Shown here in pieces: positions 26,387 to 35,363 of a stretch of DNA of 64,000 bases. The stretch is from JABFWF01 sp035539135 (GTDB lineage: Bacteria > Pseudomonadota > Gammaproteobacteria > Xanthomonadales > Xanthomonadaceae), in NCBI GenBank assembly GCA_035539135.1, contig DATLJD010000014.1, forward strand, positions 648,439 through 712,438, written 5' to 3'. The notes beneath the pieces were generated by a model that saw nothing but the letters and a program-made list of their open reading frames with translations, was not told the DNA's origin and ran no database searches. Each line of letters starts with the position of its first letter. The first letter of the stretch is position 1. The position numbers and the translations under genes are program-made.

Positions 26387-27190
26387 TCAATCCGCGCGCT
26401 GGCTGTTGCGCCACTGCCCTTCGTAGAGCAGAGAGCCGTCGGTATCGTACTCGCGGCCGTAGCCGTGCATCTTGCTGCCGCGCAACTCGCCGACGTAGAC
26501 CCTGCCGGTGCGGAAACGGTAGGTGCCCTGCCCGTGCATCTCGCCGGCCAGCCAGTCGCCCTCGTAGCGCGCGCCGCTCGGCCAGGTGTAGACGCCGCGC
26601 CCCTCCATCTTCCCGTCCACGAAGTCGCCCTCGTAGCGGTCGCCCGTCGGATAGACCGCGGTGCCCCGGCCGTGCGCCTGGCCGTTGCGCAGCGGACCGG
26701 TGTACTCGAAGGGATCGCCGTCCTTGTCGAGCAGGGTCACGGGCCCGGTGGCGGCGGGCGGCGCCTCCTGGGCCAGGATCGCGAGCGGCGCGGTGCCGGC
26801 ATTGCACGCCCACGCGCGGTTGTCGGCCAGGCGGCCGTTGCTGCGTTCGGCCAGCTCGCGGTCGGCGATCGCCTCCGCTTCCCCGCGCGTGCCGGCGATG
26901 CCCCAGCCGTAGGCGAAGCCCTCGCGCGTCACCGAGCGGTACGCGCCGCAGCCGGTCCCCGCCCACGACAGCACCACGCGGCAGGCCTGGCCGCCATGCC
27001 CCGCGCACTCGTCCAGCGCGCGCCGCTCCGCGGCGACCCGGTCCGCATGGTCGTAGGCGAACCCGAAGTGGTAACCCTGCGCCTCGTCCACCGCCAGCGC
27101 CCCGTGCGGCGCGTCCTGCGCCGCCACCAGCGGCGCGAAGCCGGCCATCGCCACGACCAGCACCATCCGCATGCCCTGCCTGTTCGTCAT
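26387..27190 (-). CDS. Exported DUF4189 plus MORN-repeat protein
   Basis: A 267-residue protein with a Sec signal (ending PLVAAQ). The first mature domain has YHFGFAYDHADRVAAERRAL then CAGHGGQACRVVLSWAGTGCGAY and GWGIAGTRGEAEAIADREL, the DUF4189 pattern with two disulfide pairs. The second half is a row of about five MORN repeats, each about 23 residues (GDRYEGDFVDGKMEGRGVYT, GARYEGDWLAGEMHGQGTYR, GRVYVGELRGSKMHGYGREY). MORN repeats bind membranes or proteins; the periplasmic role is unknown. The start at 27190 has GGGGA directly upstream. Confidence 0.8.
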   Translation of the reverse strand: MTNRQGMRMVLVVAMAGFAPLVAAQDAPHGALAVDEAQGYHFGFAYDHADRVAAERRALDECAGHGGQACRVVLSWAGTGCGAYRSVTREGFAYGWGIAGTRGEAEAIADRELAERSNGRLADNRAWACNAGTAPLAILAQEAPPAATGPVTLLDKDGDPFEYTGPLRNGQAHGRGTAVYPTGDRYEGDFVDGKMEGRGVYTWPSGARYEGDWLAGEMHGQGTYRFRTGRVYVGELRGSKMHGYGREYDTDGSLLYEGQWRNSQRAD

Positions 27191-27361
27191 TCCCCTGTCC
27201 CCTGTTGAGTAAGCGCAAGCGTCGATGGCCGCCGAACGGTTCTCCGCCGACGGCCGCCCGAAGCAACGCGAAGCGCGACAATCGGAGGACACGGAAGCGC
27301 TCGCGTCCATCACCTGCGACCGCCGCGGCGCTTTTGCCGGTCGCTCGGGTCCGGACAGCGT

Positions 27362-28753
27362 CTAGCGTCGAACGGGCGGAAGGGGTCCCCCCGTCCGCGG
27401 CACGGGTACCCGGCAGTTGCGTCCGTAGAAGATGACAAGCGACGAACTCGGCTCCGCGAGCACGACGTCGGGACACCAATCCGAATTGACGTCCGCGATG
27501 GCGAACGAATCGTCCCGGTACCAGCCCGTCCCCTGAATGTCGTCGGTGGATTGGTAAACGGCCGGATCGAATCCCGACGGTCCCTGCAGGATGTAGCCCA
27601 TCAACCCCAAGTGGTCGAACATGGTGACGATATCCGGATATCCATTGCGATCCACGTCGGCGACTCGCACGACACTCGGGTCCATGTAGATGCTGTCGTT
27701 GGTCTCGAGGAAGGTGGAGTGACTGAAGCCGTCATCTGGTCCCCGATAATGGACGTGGATGCCTTTGGGCAATGGAATCCCGTTGTCCCCTCGATCGGAA
27801 AGGACCAAATCCGGACGACCGTCGTCATCCATGTCGGCCACCGTTCCGCCGGCGGGGAATGTTTCCTGGACGGTCCGCACGTCGACCTCGATCGGCTCCC
27901 GCAGCCCGAAGTTCCATTCGTACGGGAAAACGCGAACCAAGTAGCCGGAAAAAATGACCACGTCGGGCAATCCGTCGCCGGTAAAGTCGCTTGCTTCTCC
28001 CGTCCCATAGGGTGAGATGAACGGCGTATCCAGGTGGGAAACGCTGCCGATCCCTCCGCGTCCGCTGCCCAGGAAGATGTCTGCGCCGTCGCGCATCTCG
28101 ATCCCCTGGACGAAGATGTCCTGGCGTCGATCGCCGTTGGCATCAACGGCAGCGATGGGACCACTGCGCACCCGACCTGGCGTCCACGCCATGGTGAAGC
28201 CCTCGCCGGATCTGGAGACGACGGTCAACCCCGTCTGGTCGTGTACGACGATTTCGGCTGTGCCATCCGCATCCAGTTGGGCGAGCGCGAGACTGTGCGG
28301 CGGGTCCATCGCGCCTTGGATCCGGATCTTTTCGGGTGAGGCCAGCGATCCGTCCGGCTGCTGCACGTAGATGCGCAGTTGCACCTCCCCCGTGTAACCG
28401 ACGCTTCCGTTGTCGCCCATGCTCATGACGACGTCGGGCCTGCGGTCTCCGGTCACGTCCCCGACCACCACGTGGACGGGTAACCAGTCCTGTTCGATGG
28501 GCTCCACGGCGACCCGATCGAAGTGGAAATCGCCACCCTCGGCGGCCGCCGCCCACGGCCGGGATGGACGGCCGGGCGCGGCAGATGGGGAAACGCGCTC
28601 GACGGGTTGTCGCCGACCGGCAGCATTCTCATCCGCCACCGGAATGGCGTTGGCTTGGGGAACAGCGCTACCGGCGGAAGCGTCGGGCGTCCGACTGCAA
28701 CCGGAGCCACACACGGCCAGGGCCAGCAAGGCGAATCCTTTCCAGGTCGGCAT
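27362..28753 (-). CDS. FG-GAP/VCBS-repeat lipoprotein
   Basis: A 463-residue protein. Residues 1-19 are a lipoprotein signal (ALLALAVCGSGC), so it is probably membrane-anchored. From about residue 80 there are seven or so FG-GAP/VCBS units with the D-x-(D/N)-G-D-x-x-x-D calcium-binding core: VVGDVTGDRRPDVV, AAVDANGDRRQDIF, SDFTGDGLPDVVI, ADMDDDGRPDLVL, ADVDRNGYPDIVT, ADVNSDWCPDVVL. These fold as a beta propeller. Its base composition is visibly less GC-rich than the neighbours, which suggests recent acquisition. ATG 28753 is preferred because the signal starts there; an in-frame ATG at 28774 would add seven residues. Confidence 0.85.
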   Translation of the reverse strand: MPTWKGFALLALAVCGSGCSRTPDASAGSAVPQANAIPVADENAAGRRQPVERVSPSAAPGRPSRPWAAAAEGGDFHFDRVAVEPIEQDWLPVHVVVGDVTGDRRPDVVMSMGDNGSVGYTGEVQLRIYVQQPDGSLASPEKIRIQGAMDPPHSLALAQLDADGTAEIVVHDQTGLTVVSRSGEGFTMAWTPGRVRSGPIAAVDANGDRRQDIFVQGIEMRDGADIFLGSGRGGIGSVSHLDTPFISPYGTGEASDFTGDGLPDVVIFSGYLVRVFPYEWNFGLREPIEVDVRTVQETFPAGGTVADMDDDGRPDLVLSDRGDNGIPLPKGIHVHYRGPDDGFSHSTFLETNDSIYMDPSVVRVADVDRNGYPDIVTMFDHLGLMGYILQGPSGFDPAVYQSTDDIQGTGWYRDDSFAIADVNSDWCPDVVLAEPSSSLVIFYGRNCRVPVPRTGGPLPPVRR

Positions 28754-28871
28754 CGGGTTTCTCGCTCCATCCATGTCGGCTGGCCCGCTCGGGGCGGCCG
28801 TCGCGGGCAATCCGACTTGCCCGTCCCCGGCGAGAGGCTAGCGCTTTCGCGGCTCCCGGAAAACACCTGCA

Positions 28872-30173
28872 CTAAGTCACCCGCTCGCCTTCCGCCACGC
28901 GCACCGCGGACGGCGCCACGACGCGCGGGCGCAGCACCACCTGCCAGCGTCCCGCCTTGCGGCGCACGCGCAGGTCGCGGTGGCGCACGAGGTAGGCCAG
29001 CGCGACGCCGGCCGCGGCGAGCCCGGACAGCGCGCCCAGGCCCAGCGCCCAGCGCGCGCCGAAGCGGTCCACCACCCAGCCGGTCAGCGGCGCGCCGAGC
29101 GGCGTGCCGCCCATCACCACCGCGATCCGCAGCGCCAGCACGCGGCCGCGCATGCCACGCTCGGTGGTGAGCTGCATCATCGAGTTGCTGCCGGTCATGA
29201 AGGTCAGCGCGGCCAGGCCGCACAGGAACAGCAGCACCGCGAACGACCACGGCCCCGGCATTACCGCCGCCAGCGCCAGGGTCGCGCCGAACGCCGCCGC
29301 CGACGCGCCCATCAGCACCATCCCCGGCAATGGCCGGCGCGCGGACAGCAGCGCCCCGCTCATCGTGCCGATCGCCATCGCCGAGGTGAGCATGCCGTAC
29401 TGGCGCGCGTCGCCGTGGAATACGGTGACCGACATGGTCGAGATGAAGATCGCGAAGTTGAAGCCGAAGGTGCCGATCAGCGCCAGCATCACCAGCACCG
29501 CCACCAGGTCCGGCCGCCCCCAGACGTAGCGGAAGCCGGCCAGCAGGTCGCCGCGCGCGCGTTCGGGGCGCGGGTGGTGGTGCAGTTCGCGCACGCGCAG
29601 GCACCACAGCGACCCCAGCACCGCCGCGTACGACGCCGCGTTGACGATGAACAGCCAGCCCTCGCCGATCGCCGCGATCAGCACGCCGGCCACCGCCGGC
29701 CCGACCATGCGCGCCGCGTTGAAGGACGTGGAGTTGAGCGCCACCGCGTTGGCCAGCTGGTCGTCGCCGACCAGGTCCGACACGAACGCCTGCCGCGCCG
29801 GCGCATCGAAGGCGGTGACGCAGCCGAGCAGGAAGGCGAAGCCGTACACCTGCCATAGCTGCACGACGCCGGCGAGGGTGACCACGCCCAGCCCCAGCGC
29901 CAGCAGCCCGGCCGCGCCCTGCGTCCACAGCAGCAGCTTGCGCCGGTCGAAGTGGTCGGCGGCGAAGCCGGTCAGCGGCAGCAGCAACAACGGCGGCCCG
30001 AACTGCAGCGCCATCACCGTGCCCACCGCGGTCGCGTTGTGGTCGGTGAGCACGGTCAGCACCAGCCAGTCCTGGCCGATGCGCTGCATCCAGGTGCCCA
30101 CGTTGGACACCAGCGCGCCCACCGCCCACACGCGGTAGTTGTAGATCCGGAGCGAGGAGAAGGTGCCGCGCAT
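28872..30173 (-). CDS. MFS transporter of the EntS/MFS_3 type
   Basis: A 433-residue membrane protein with about 12 helices. The start LRIYNYRVWAVGALVSNVGTWMQRIGQDWLVLTVLT and the loop GFAADHFDRRKLLLWTQG (MFS motif A, between helices 2 and 3) match the enterobactin-exporter-like branch of the major facilitator superfamily. FDAPARQAFVSDLVG in the middle is also typical. It probably exports a small molecule or drug; the substrate cannot be inferred and no siderophore genes are near. The last 40 residues are Arg-rich and cytoplasmic. Confidence 0.88.
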   Translation of the reverse strand: MRGTFSSLRIYNYRVWAVGALVSNVGTWMQRIGQDWLVLTVLTDHNATAVGTVMALQFGPPLLLLPLTGFAADHFDRRKLLLWTQGAAGLLALGLGVVTLAGVVQLWQVYGFAFLLGCVTAFDAPARQAFVSDLVGDDQLANAVALNSTSFNAARMVGPAVAGVLIAAIGEGWLFIVNAASYAAVLGSLWCLRVRELHHHPRPERARGDLLAGFRYVWGRPDLVAVLVMLALIGTFGFNFAIFISTMSVTVFHGDARQYGMLTSAMAIGTMSGALLSARRPLPGMVLMGASAAAFGATLALAAVMPGPWSFAVLLFLCGLAALTFMTGSNSMMQLTTERGMRGRVLALRIAVVMGGTPLGAPLTGWVVDRFGARWALGLGALSGLAAAGVALAYLVRHRDLRVRRKAGRWQVVLRPRVVAPSAVRVAEGERVT

Positions 30174-30262
30174 CGAGCGGTGGAGACTAGCGCACCGTGG
30201 TGCCGGCCCGGATCAAGGCGCGAGGGAATCGAGCGCGCCTGTCGCGTGCCGCCACCGCGACG

Positions 30263-31252
30263 TCAGGCAGCGTCCGCGGCGGCGGTGTCGCCCCGCTTCG
30301 CCGCCGCGCGCGCCTTGGCGCGCTCGTCCACCACCGCCGTGAGCAGCGCGCCGACGAAGACGATCAGCGCCGCGTAGTAGATCCACACCAGGGCCAGCAC
30401 CATCGCGCCCATCGCGCCGTAGGCCGAGCCCGGGTCGGCGTGCTCCAGGTACCAGGCGAGCGCCGCGCGCCCCAGCAGGAACAGCACCGCCGTCGCCGCG
30501 CCGCCCCCGAGCGCGCGCCGCCAGCCGACCGAGCGATCCGGTAGGTAGTGGTACATCAACGCGAAGGCGACCGCGTAGACCAGCCACGTCGCCCCCGTTG
30601 CGATCACCGGCAGCATCCACGCCACCCGCGCGAACGCCAGCTGCAGCAACGTGCTCACGGTCATGGACACCAGCAGCAGGAAGCCGAGCGCGAACACCAG
30701 CCCGAGCGAGAACACCCGCTTGCGCAACCACGCCATCATTCCCGGCAGGCGCGTCGCATCCGTGCGGAAGATCTTGTTGAGCACGTCCTGCAGCTGCGCG
30801 AACACCGTGGTCGCGCCGACGAACAGCAGCACCAGGCTCCACCATCCCGCGATCGAGCCGGTATCCGGGCGCTCGCGCGCGTTGGTGAGGATCGTGCGCG
30901 CCACCTGCCCCGCCTCGGCGCCCGCCAGGTCCGCGATCTGCCGCATCAGCGCCTCCTGCGCGCTCGGCACGATCGCGCTGGTCAGCCACACCAGGATCAG
31001 CAGCAGCGGCGCCAGCGACAGCACGGCATACAGCGCCAGCGCCGCCGACTGCGCCATCAGGTCCACGTCGAGGAAGCGGCGCAGCAACGCCGCGGGCAGG
31101 CTGCCGCGCGCGCGGCGCACCAGCGCCTCGATCGCCGGCCGCCGCAGCGATCGGCCGCTGTCGGCAGGCGAGGCGGTCGGCTGGGTGGGATCCAGCTTGG
31201 CCGCGAGCTTGCCCGCCGCAACAGGCTTGGCCTTTTCGCCAGGCCCACTCAT
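30263..31252 (-). CDS. YihY/BrkB-family inner-membrane protein
   Basis: A 329-residue protein with six hydrophobic helices starting at DVDLMAQSAALALYAVLSLAPLLLI, the family hallmark, then GWWSLVLLFVGATTVFAQLQDVLNKIFR and GAMVLALVWIYYAALIVFVGA. Once called ribonuclease BN by mistake; the true function is unknown. The first 60 residues form a charged cytoplasmic extension. It overlaps the 33-residue gene upstream by 4 bp (ATGA, 31249-31252), so the two are probably coupled. Confidence 0.92.
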   Translation of the reverse strand: MSGPGEKAKPVAAGKLAAKLDPTQPTASPADSGRSLRRPAIEALVRRARGSLPAALLRRFLDVDLMAQSAALALYAVLSLAPLLLILVWLTSAIVPSAQEALMRQIADLAGAEAGQVARTILTNARERPDTGSIAGWWSLVLLFVGATTVFAQLQDVLNKIFRTDATRLPGMMAWLRKRVFSLGLVFALGFLLLVSMTVSTLLQLAFARVAWMLPVIATGATWLVYAVAFALMYHYLPDRSVGWRRALGGGAATAVLFLLGRAALAWYLEHADPGSAYGAMGAMVLALVWIYYAALIVFVGALLTAVVDERAKARAAAKRGDTAAADAA

Positions 31253-31350
31253 CCCGAGCAGGCGCGCAGCAGCAGGTTGACGCCGACCGTGAGCACCACC
31301 GAGAGGACGATGCTCAGCAGGCAACCGGAAGTACGGACGCGGACGGGCAT
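31249..31350 (-). CDS. 33-residue single-helix membrane protein
   Basis: A very short gene: a basic N-terminus MPVRVRTSGC, one hydrophobic helix LLSIVLSVVLTVGVNLLL and the end RACSG. Support comes from gene-like features rather than homology: the ATG overlaps nothing, and its stop overlaps the yihY-like start in an ATGA arrangement. The frame is open further upstream, but that part is hydrophilic and uneven. Function unknown. Confidence 0.55.
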   Translation of the reverse strand: MPVRVRTSGCLLSIVLSVVLTVGVNLLLRACSG

Positions 31351-31490
31351 GCAACAGCCTGCAGGAGCCGGAAGGCGATCCTCGCGCGGGCGCGGTTGAG
31401 GGCGCGAGAAGACGCAGCCCCCGATCCGCGCGGGGCACGCCATGCATTGCGACCGGGACACGCCCGTTCCGAGGCGCGCGCCCGCTGCCT

Positions 31491-31769
31491 TCAATCAGGC
31501 CTGAGCTTGCGCGCGGCGGCGGCCGCGGCCCGCAGGATGCCGACGTAGGCCTCGCGGGTCCTCGGCGCCTCGCCCGCGACGGCCTCCAGCCCTTCGATAT
31601 AGGACTCGGCCAGGGTCGACGCGTTGTACTGGTGGCGCAGCTCGTCCATCGTCCTGGCGACGGCATCGCGCACGTGCCAGTCCACGTTGATGCCCTGCTC
31701 GGCCTGGTTGGCGAGGTCGACGACGCGCATCAGATGCGGCGTCACGAGTCCGACGACGGTGGTTCTCAT
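31491..31769 (-). CDS. Small conserved-looking hypothetical protein
   Basis: A 92-residue, mostly helical soluble protein starting MRTTVVGLVTPHLMRVVDLA and with a long charged helix (VRDAVARTMDELRHQYNAST). No motif is recognised. ATG 31769 is chosen because the sequence beyond it looks non-coding. From 31770 to 31931 there is no gene. Confidence 0.5.
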   Translation of the reverse strand: MRTTVVGLVTPHLMRVVDLANQAEQGINVDWHVRDAVARTMDELRHQYNASTLAESYIEGLEAVAGEAPRTREAYVGILRAAAAAARKLRPD

Positions 31770-31931
31770 GGCGTGTCCTGCTGTCATGGAGCCCGCAAGC
31801 GGCGCGCGGTCTTCCAGCGCGCCAAGCCCGCGATCCCGCTAAACCTGCCCCCCGCGGCGTCAGGCTACCGCCTGGGCGCGCGGAAGCAAACCGGGGGCGG
31901 CGGCGCGCCCGGCGCGACCGGCCAGGACGCG

Positions 31932-33419
31932 TCATTCCCCGGTCGGCATCCGGTCCTCGAGGGGCCGCAATGCGGGGCCCTCGAGGACGCTGCCGTCGAC
32001 GCGGAAGCGGCTCCCGTGGCAGGGGCAGTCCCAGGTCGTTTCCGCCGCGTTCCAGCTCACGTGGCAACCGAGGTGCGTGCACACTGGGGAGACGACCGAC
32101 AGTCCGCCATCAGGATCGCGATAGGCCGCGAGCTTGCGGCCATCGAGCGCCACGATCCTGCCTTCGCCCGGCGGCACGTGGGCCAGCTGGTCGAGATCCG
32201 CGGGCGAGAGGCGGTCGCCGACCAGGTGTTTGACGACGGTTGCGTTCTCGCTCGCCCACACCCGGGAAGACTTCACCGGCGTGAACCGGCGCGGCGTCAA
32301 TCGCGCGGCGGCATCGCTTTCCTCCCCGGCGATCAGCGCAGCGATCAGCGGCGCCGCGACCGCGCCCCAGGTGAGGCCGTCCGCCGCGAATCCGGTCGCG
32401 ACGAAGACATTGTCGTGCGCGCTGCGCCCGATGTACGGCAACCCGTCGGCCGACTTGAACTGCTGCGCCGACCAGCTGTGCCAATGCCGCGCCCCCGGAA
32501 AACGGCGCGTGGTCCAATCGACCAGGCGCTGCACGTAGTCGACACCCGCTTCCGGCTCGCCGGTCTTGTGCTTCTCGCCGACCACCACGAGCCGCCCGGC
32601 CGCGTCGCGGCGCAGGGAGCGGCCCTCGTCCACCAGCCACAGGATCGCGTCCGGCGCCTCGCCCGCGATCTCGGCGGTGATGCCGTATTCGCGGTAGACC
32701 TCCATCTCGGCCTGCACGAGGTTGAACCCCGCCGGGGTGTGCGTGGCCGAGACGATGTACGGCGCCTGCACCGCCCCGGCCCGCGTGCGGACCTGCCCCG
32801 GGTTGGCGTCGAGTTCCTCCACCCGCGAACCCTCGAAGATCCGCACGCCGCGCCCGGCGAGCGCGCGGGCCAGGCCGCGCGCGAACAGGTAGGGGTTGCA
32901 CTGCGCCTGGTCGTCGATGGCGAAACCGCGGGCGATCCGCACCGGCGCCGCATCGGCCGGCAACCAGGCGGGCGACAGCCCGCCGAGGCGGCAAGCCTCG
33001 AATTCCTCCTCCAGCCCGGCGATCGCGTCCTGGTCGTCGCCGCCGACGGCCCGCACCAGCGACCGTCTGGCGAATCCGCAATCGATCCCGAACTCCGCGA
33101 CCGTGCGTTCGATGCGTGCGACGCCCTCCATCCGCCAGGCGACGACCTGGCGCACCACGGCGTCGTCCCATTTGCGCCGAAGCGGCGCGAGGCCGCCCGA
33201 CACCGTGCCGTACAGGTTCCCCGTGGAGTTGCCGGTGTTGCCGGCGCCGCAGGTCTCCGCCTCCAGCACGACGACCCGCTTGCCCGACTGGTGGAGGGCG
33301 AGCGCGGTGCAAAGCCCGGTGATGCCGCCCCCGATCACGACGACATCGGCGGAAAGCGTCCCGGCCAGGGACGGGAAAGCGGGACCCGCTTCGGGCTGAT
33401 CCTTCCACGTGCTCAGCAT
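31932..33419 (-). CDS. FAD-dependent (DAO-type) oxidoreductase with C-terminal Rieske domain
   Basis: A 495-residue two-domain enzyme. Residues 20-380 are a glycine-oxidase/DAO flavoprotein: dinucleotide-binding ADVVVIGGGITGLCTALAL, then VVVLEAETCGAGNTGNSTGN and the closing GLTWGAVAAPLIAALIAGEE. Residues about 395-495 are a Rieske [2Fe-2S] domain with CTHLGCHVSWN and CPCHGSRF providing the two Cys and two His. Such fusions are presumed to oxidise an amine or sarcosine-like substrate with the Rieske centre as electron exit. ATG 33419 has GGAG six nt upstream; an in-frame ATG at 33452 has none. No electron-transfer partner is adjacent. Confidence 0.92.
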   Translation of the reverse strand: MLSTWKDQPEAGPAFPSLAGTLSADVVVIGGGITGLCTALALHQSGKRVVVLEAETCGAGNTGNSTGNLYGTVSGGLAPLRRKWDDAVVRQVVAWRMEGVARIERTVAEFGIDCGFARRSLVRAVGGDDQDAIAGLEEEFEACRLGGLSPAWLPADAAPVRIARGFAIDDQAQCNPYLFARGLARALAGRGVRIFEGSRVEELDANPGQVRTRAGAVQAPYIVSATHTPAGFNLVQAEMEVYREYGITAEIAGEAPDAILWLVDEGRSLRRDAAGRLVVVGEKHKTGEPEAGVDYVQRLVDWTTRRFPGARHWHSWSAQQFKSADGLPYIGRSAHDNVFVATGFAADGLTWGAVAAPLIAALIAGEESDAAARLTPRRFTPVKSSRVWASENATVVKHLVGDRLSPADLDQLAHVPPGEGRIVALDGRKLAAYRDPDGGLSVVSPVCTHLGCHVSWNAAETTWDCPCHGSRFRVDGSVLEGPALRPLEDRMPTGE

Positions 33420-33619
33420 GGGACGCTCCGGCGTTTGGCTTGCAGGCGTCATAGCCGGCCGCCTGTGGCGATGGCGTGGACCACAGGACCCGGCATGTGC
33501 AAAGCCTCGCGACGGGTTGGACCGTCGACTCGCAAGGGAGCGAACGGGCAACCTGTGCGCCGCTGGATCAACCCGGAGGGAGGTCACTGTCGCGACCGGA
33601 CGCGCGCCGGCGCGCCGGT

Positions 33620-34411
33620 TTACTGGCGCACCGTGTCGTCCGCGTCCTCGACCGACGCGTTGCGCTGCTGCGATCGGGCGAAGTCCGGGAAGGTCTCGGC
33701 GAGCGACTGCTTCTCCGGCAGGATGTAGAACACGCCGCCCTTCTCGAACGTCGGCGCGATCACCTGCGCATAGAACGCGGGCGAGACGTTGATGCAGCCA
33801 TGGGTGATGCGGTTGTCGTCCGGCGACGGCGATGCGAGGCGCTGCGGGCGGCGCTCGGCCTTGACGCCGGTCGCGGTCGGGTGGATGGAGACGGCGGACT
33901 CGTAGTCCACCCACAGCACGCGGCCCGCGTCGATGGACGGGCCGAAGCCGCCCACGAAACGACCGGCCGGCGTGGTGCGATCGCTCCCCGGAATCTCGCG
34001 CAGCGCGAGGCCGGCGACGCCGGGCGCCGTGTGGTCGCCGATGCCCGAGCCGAACAGCGCCGGCGCCGCGCCACGCAGGCGGCCGTCGCCGCCGAACACC
34101 AGCACCTGGGCGGCGACCTTGTCGATGATCGCGAAGGGATAGCCCTCGCTGTCCTTGTTGGCGACCACCCAGCCCGCGAGCTGGATCACGGTGCCGGACA
34201 CCGGCTGGCCCGGCGGAAGCTGGTCGATCGCGGAAGCGGGAGGCGCGTCGGCCTCGGGTTCTCCGGCGTGGGCCACGCCGATGGTGGAGCACGCCAGCGC
34301 AAGCGCCAGCGCACCGGAAACGGCCCGGCGGGCACGAAAGGTGGACGTACGGATAGGACGGTTCCTCAAGACAAGACTGCAAACACAGGAGACCGGTGGC
34401 CGATGGGCCAC
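33620..34411 (-). CDS. L,D-transpeptidase (YkuD domain)
   Basis: Up to 263 residues, with a signal-like hydrophobic stretch (VSGALALALACSTIGVAHA). The YkuD domain runs from about residue 75 to 240 and contains the catalytic signature ITHGCINVSPAFYAQ (His-Gly-x-Cys). These enzymes link peptidoglycan 3-3 or attach Lpp-type lipoproteins to the wall. The start is uncertain: GTG 34411 gives the longest frame, while TTG 34369 gives a more normal signal peptide (34411 lies inside a hairpin). It follows the Lpp-like lipoprotein gene by 23 bp in the same direction, which suggests they act together. Confidence 0.88.
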   Translation of the reverse strand: MAHRPPVSCVCSLVLRNRPIRTSTFRARRAVSGALALALACSTIGVAHAGEPEADAPPASAIDQLPPGQPVSGTVIQLAGWVVANKDSEGYPFAIIDKVAAQVLVFGGDGRLRGAAPALFGSGIGDHTAPGVAGLALREIPGSDRTTPAGRFVGGFGPSIDAGRVLWVDYESAVSIHPTATGVKAERRPQRLASPSPDDNRITHGCINVSPAFYAQVIAPTFEKGGVFYILPEKQSLAETFPDFARSQQRNASVEDADDTVRQ

Positions 34412-34413
34412 CG
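34394..34413 (-). terminator. Hairpin after the Lpp-like gene
   Basis: CGGTGGCC (34394-34401) pairs perfectly with GGCCACCG (34406-34413) around a 4-nt loop, 22 bp past the lipoprotein stop. No clean T-run follows, so it may be a weak terminator or attenuator that makes the lipoprotein more abundant than the transpeptidase. Confidence 0.4.
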
Positions 34414-34434
34414 GGTCCCCATCAGGCCGTGCGA

Positions 34435-34701
34435 TCAGCCGCGCGGCACGCGGCGCGGCGCGGTCTCGAGCTGCTGGACGCGACCCTCGATCTGGTCCAG
34501 TCGCTGGTTGGCCCGCTGCGCGGACTGGTTGGCGGACTCGGCGCTCTGCGCCGCGCTCTGCACCTGGGTGTCGAGCTGGTCGAGGCGCGAATTGACCCGC
34601 GCGAAGTCGTCGTCGTAGGTGGCGCAGGCGCCCAGGCTGGTGGCGAGCAGCGCCACGCCGAGCAGGCGCGCCGTCGTCATGTGTCGCTTGGTCAGGGACA
34701 T
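34435..34701 (-). CDS. Lpp-like alanine-zipper outer-membrane lipoprotein
   Basis: An 88-residue protein with a lipoprotein signal (ARLLGVALLATSLGAC, lipobox L-G-A-C) and a mature part of about 60 residues that forms a heptad coiled coil (YDDDFARVNSRLDQLDTQVQ, then QSAAQSAESANQSAQRANQR and LDQIEGRVQQLE). This is the Lpp/OprI architecture, with an alanine zipper in the centre. The C-terminus is RRVPRG, without the terminal lysine that enterobacterial Lpp uses for attachment to peptidoglycan. ATG 34701 is used because AAGGAG lies 8 nt upstream; 34707 and 34680 are alternatives. TATATT upstream (34730-34735) may be the -10. Confidence 0.85.
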   Translation of the reverse strand: MSLTKRHMTTARLLGVALLATSLGACATYDDDFARVNSRLDQLDTQVQSAAQSAESANQSAQRANQRLDQIEGRVQQLETAPRRVPRG

Positions 34702-34805
34702 CTCCATTTCTCCTTCGCTGGGGTGGTCGAATATAGCGGTGTTGCCGTGAGCGCCCCTGTTCCGCCTTCAGCTTAAGTTGGCAACGTCAATGGAGTGTTA
34801 AGAGG

Positions 34806-35363
34806 TCAGCGACCGAGGATCTCCGGCGCCCGGATCGGCTGGCCCGTGGCCGCGTCGAAGAACGGCGACGCGCGAAGGCCGCTCATTTTTGCGCGCAGGA
34901 TGCCCGCCAGGATGCGAAGACCGCCGACCACGAAGGACAGGGGCGTCTTGCGGACGGGACCGGTGGCCGACTCGGTGTTGATCACGCAACGGTGGGCCGG
35001 GCCGAACGCGGCATTCGCCTGCTCCGGATCCAGGCAGGCAGTGGACACGCCGACGTAGTGCACGCCTGGATCGCGCGGCGTATTGCCCAGCGGCGTGCGG
35101 CAGCAGGCGGCGCACCAGCGATAGATGCCGCGCGGGCTCAGGGACAGGCAGGCGACCTGGTCCTGGCCGGCGGTGAAGCGGAGCTGCGAGGGCGCCATGG
35201 CCACCACGTCGACGCCGCCGGCCGCGTCCAGCAGGCCGGGCGTCCCCAGCCACTGGGCGTAGGCGCGGCAGTCTTTGCAGTAGCAGGTGGCGCGCACGTA
35301 GGTGCGATCGGTGCCCACCTGGCCCTGGACCTGGCCGCAGCGACAACGGAGCGGGACGGGCAT
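34806..35363 (-). CDS. DUF6151-like, GFA-type zinc protein
   Basis: A 185-residue protein. The pattern of Cys pairs resembles the glutathione-dependent formaldehyde-activating (GFA) zinc fold: RCRCGQVQG near the N-terminus, ATCYCKDCRAYAQWLG, then YRWCAACCRTPLGN. The last part (PFFDAATGQPIRAPEIL) matches DUF6151. A zinc-binding role is likely; the substrate is unknown. It stands beside the accessory islet and is probably the last gene of the core genome on that side. Confidence 0.7.
   Translation of the reverse strand: MPVPLRCRCGQVQGQVGTDRTYVRATCYCKDCRAYAQWLGTPGLLDAAGGVDVVAMAPSQLRFTAGQDQVACLSLSPRGIYRWCAACCRTPLGNTPRDPGVHYVGVSTACLDPEQANAAFGPAHRCVINTESATGPVRKTPLSFVVGGLRILAGILRAKMSGLRASPFFDAATGQPIRAPEILGR

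Noticed and set aside
34394..34413. Hairpin as a true rho-independent terminator
   Set aside because: It lacks a T-run. Kept as a low-confidence attenuator.
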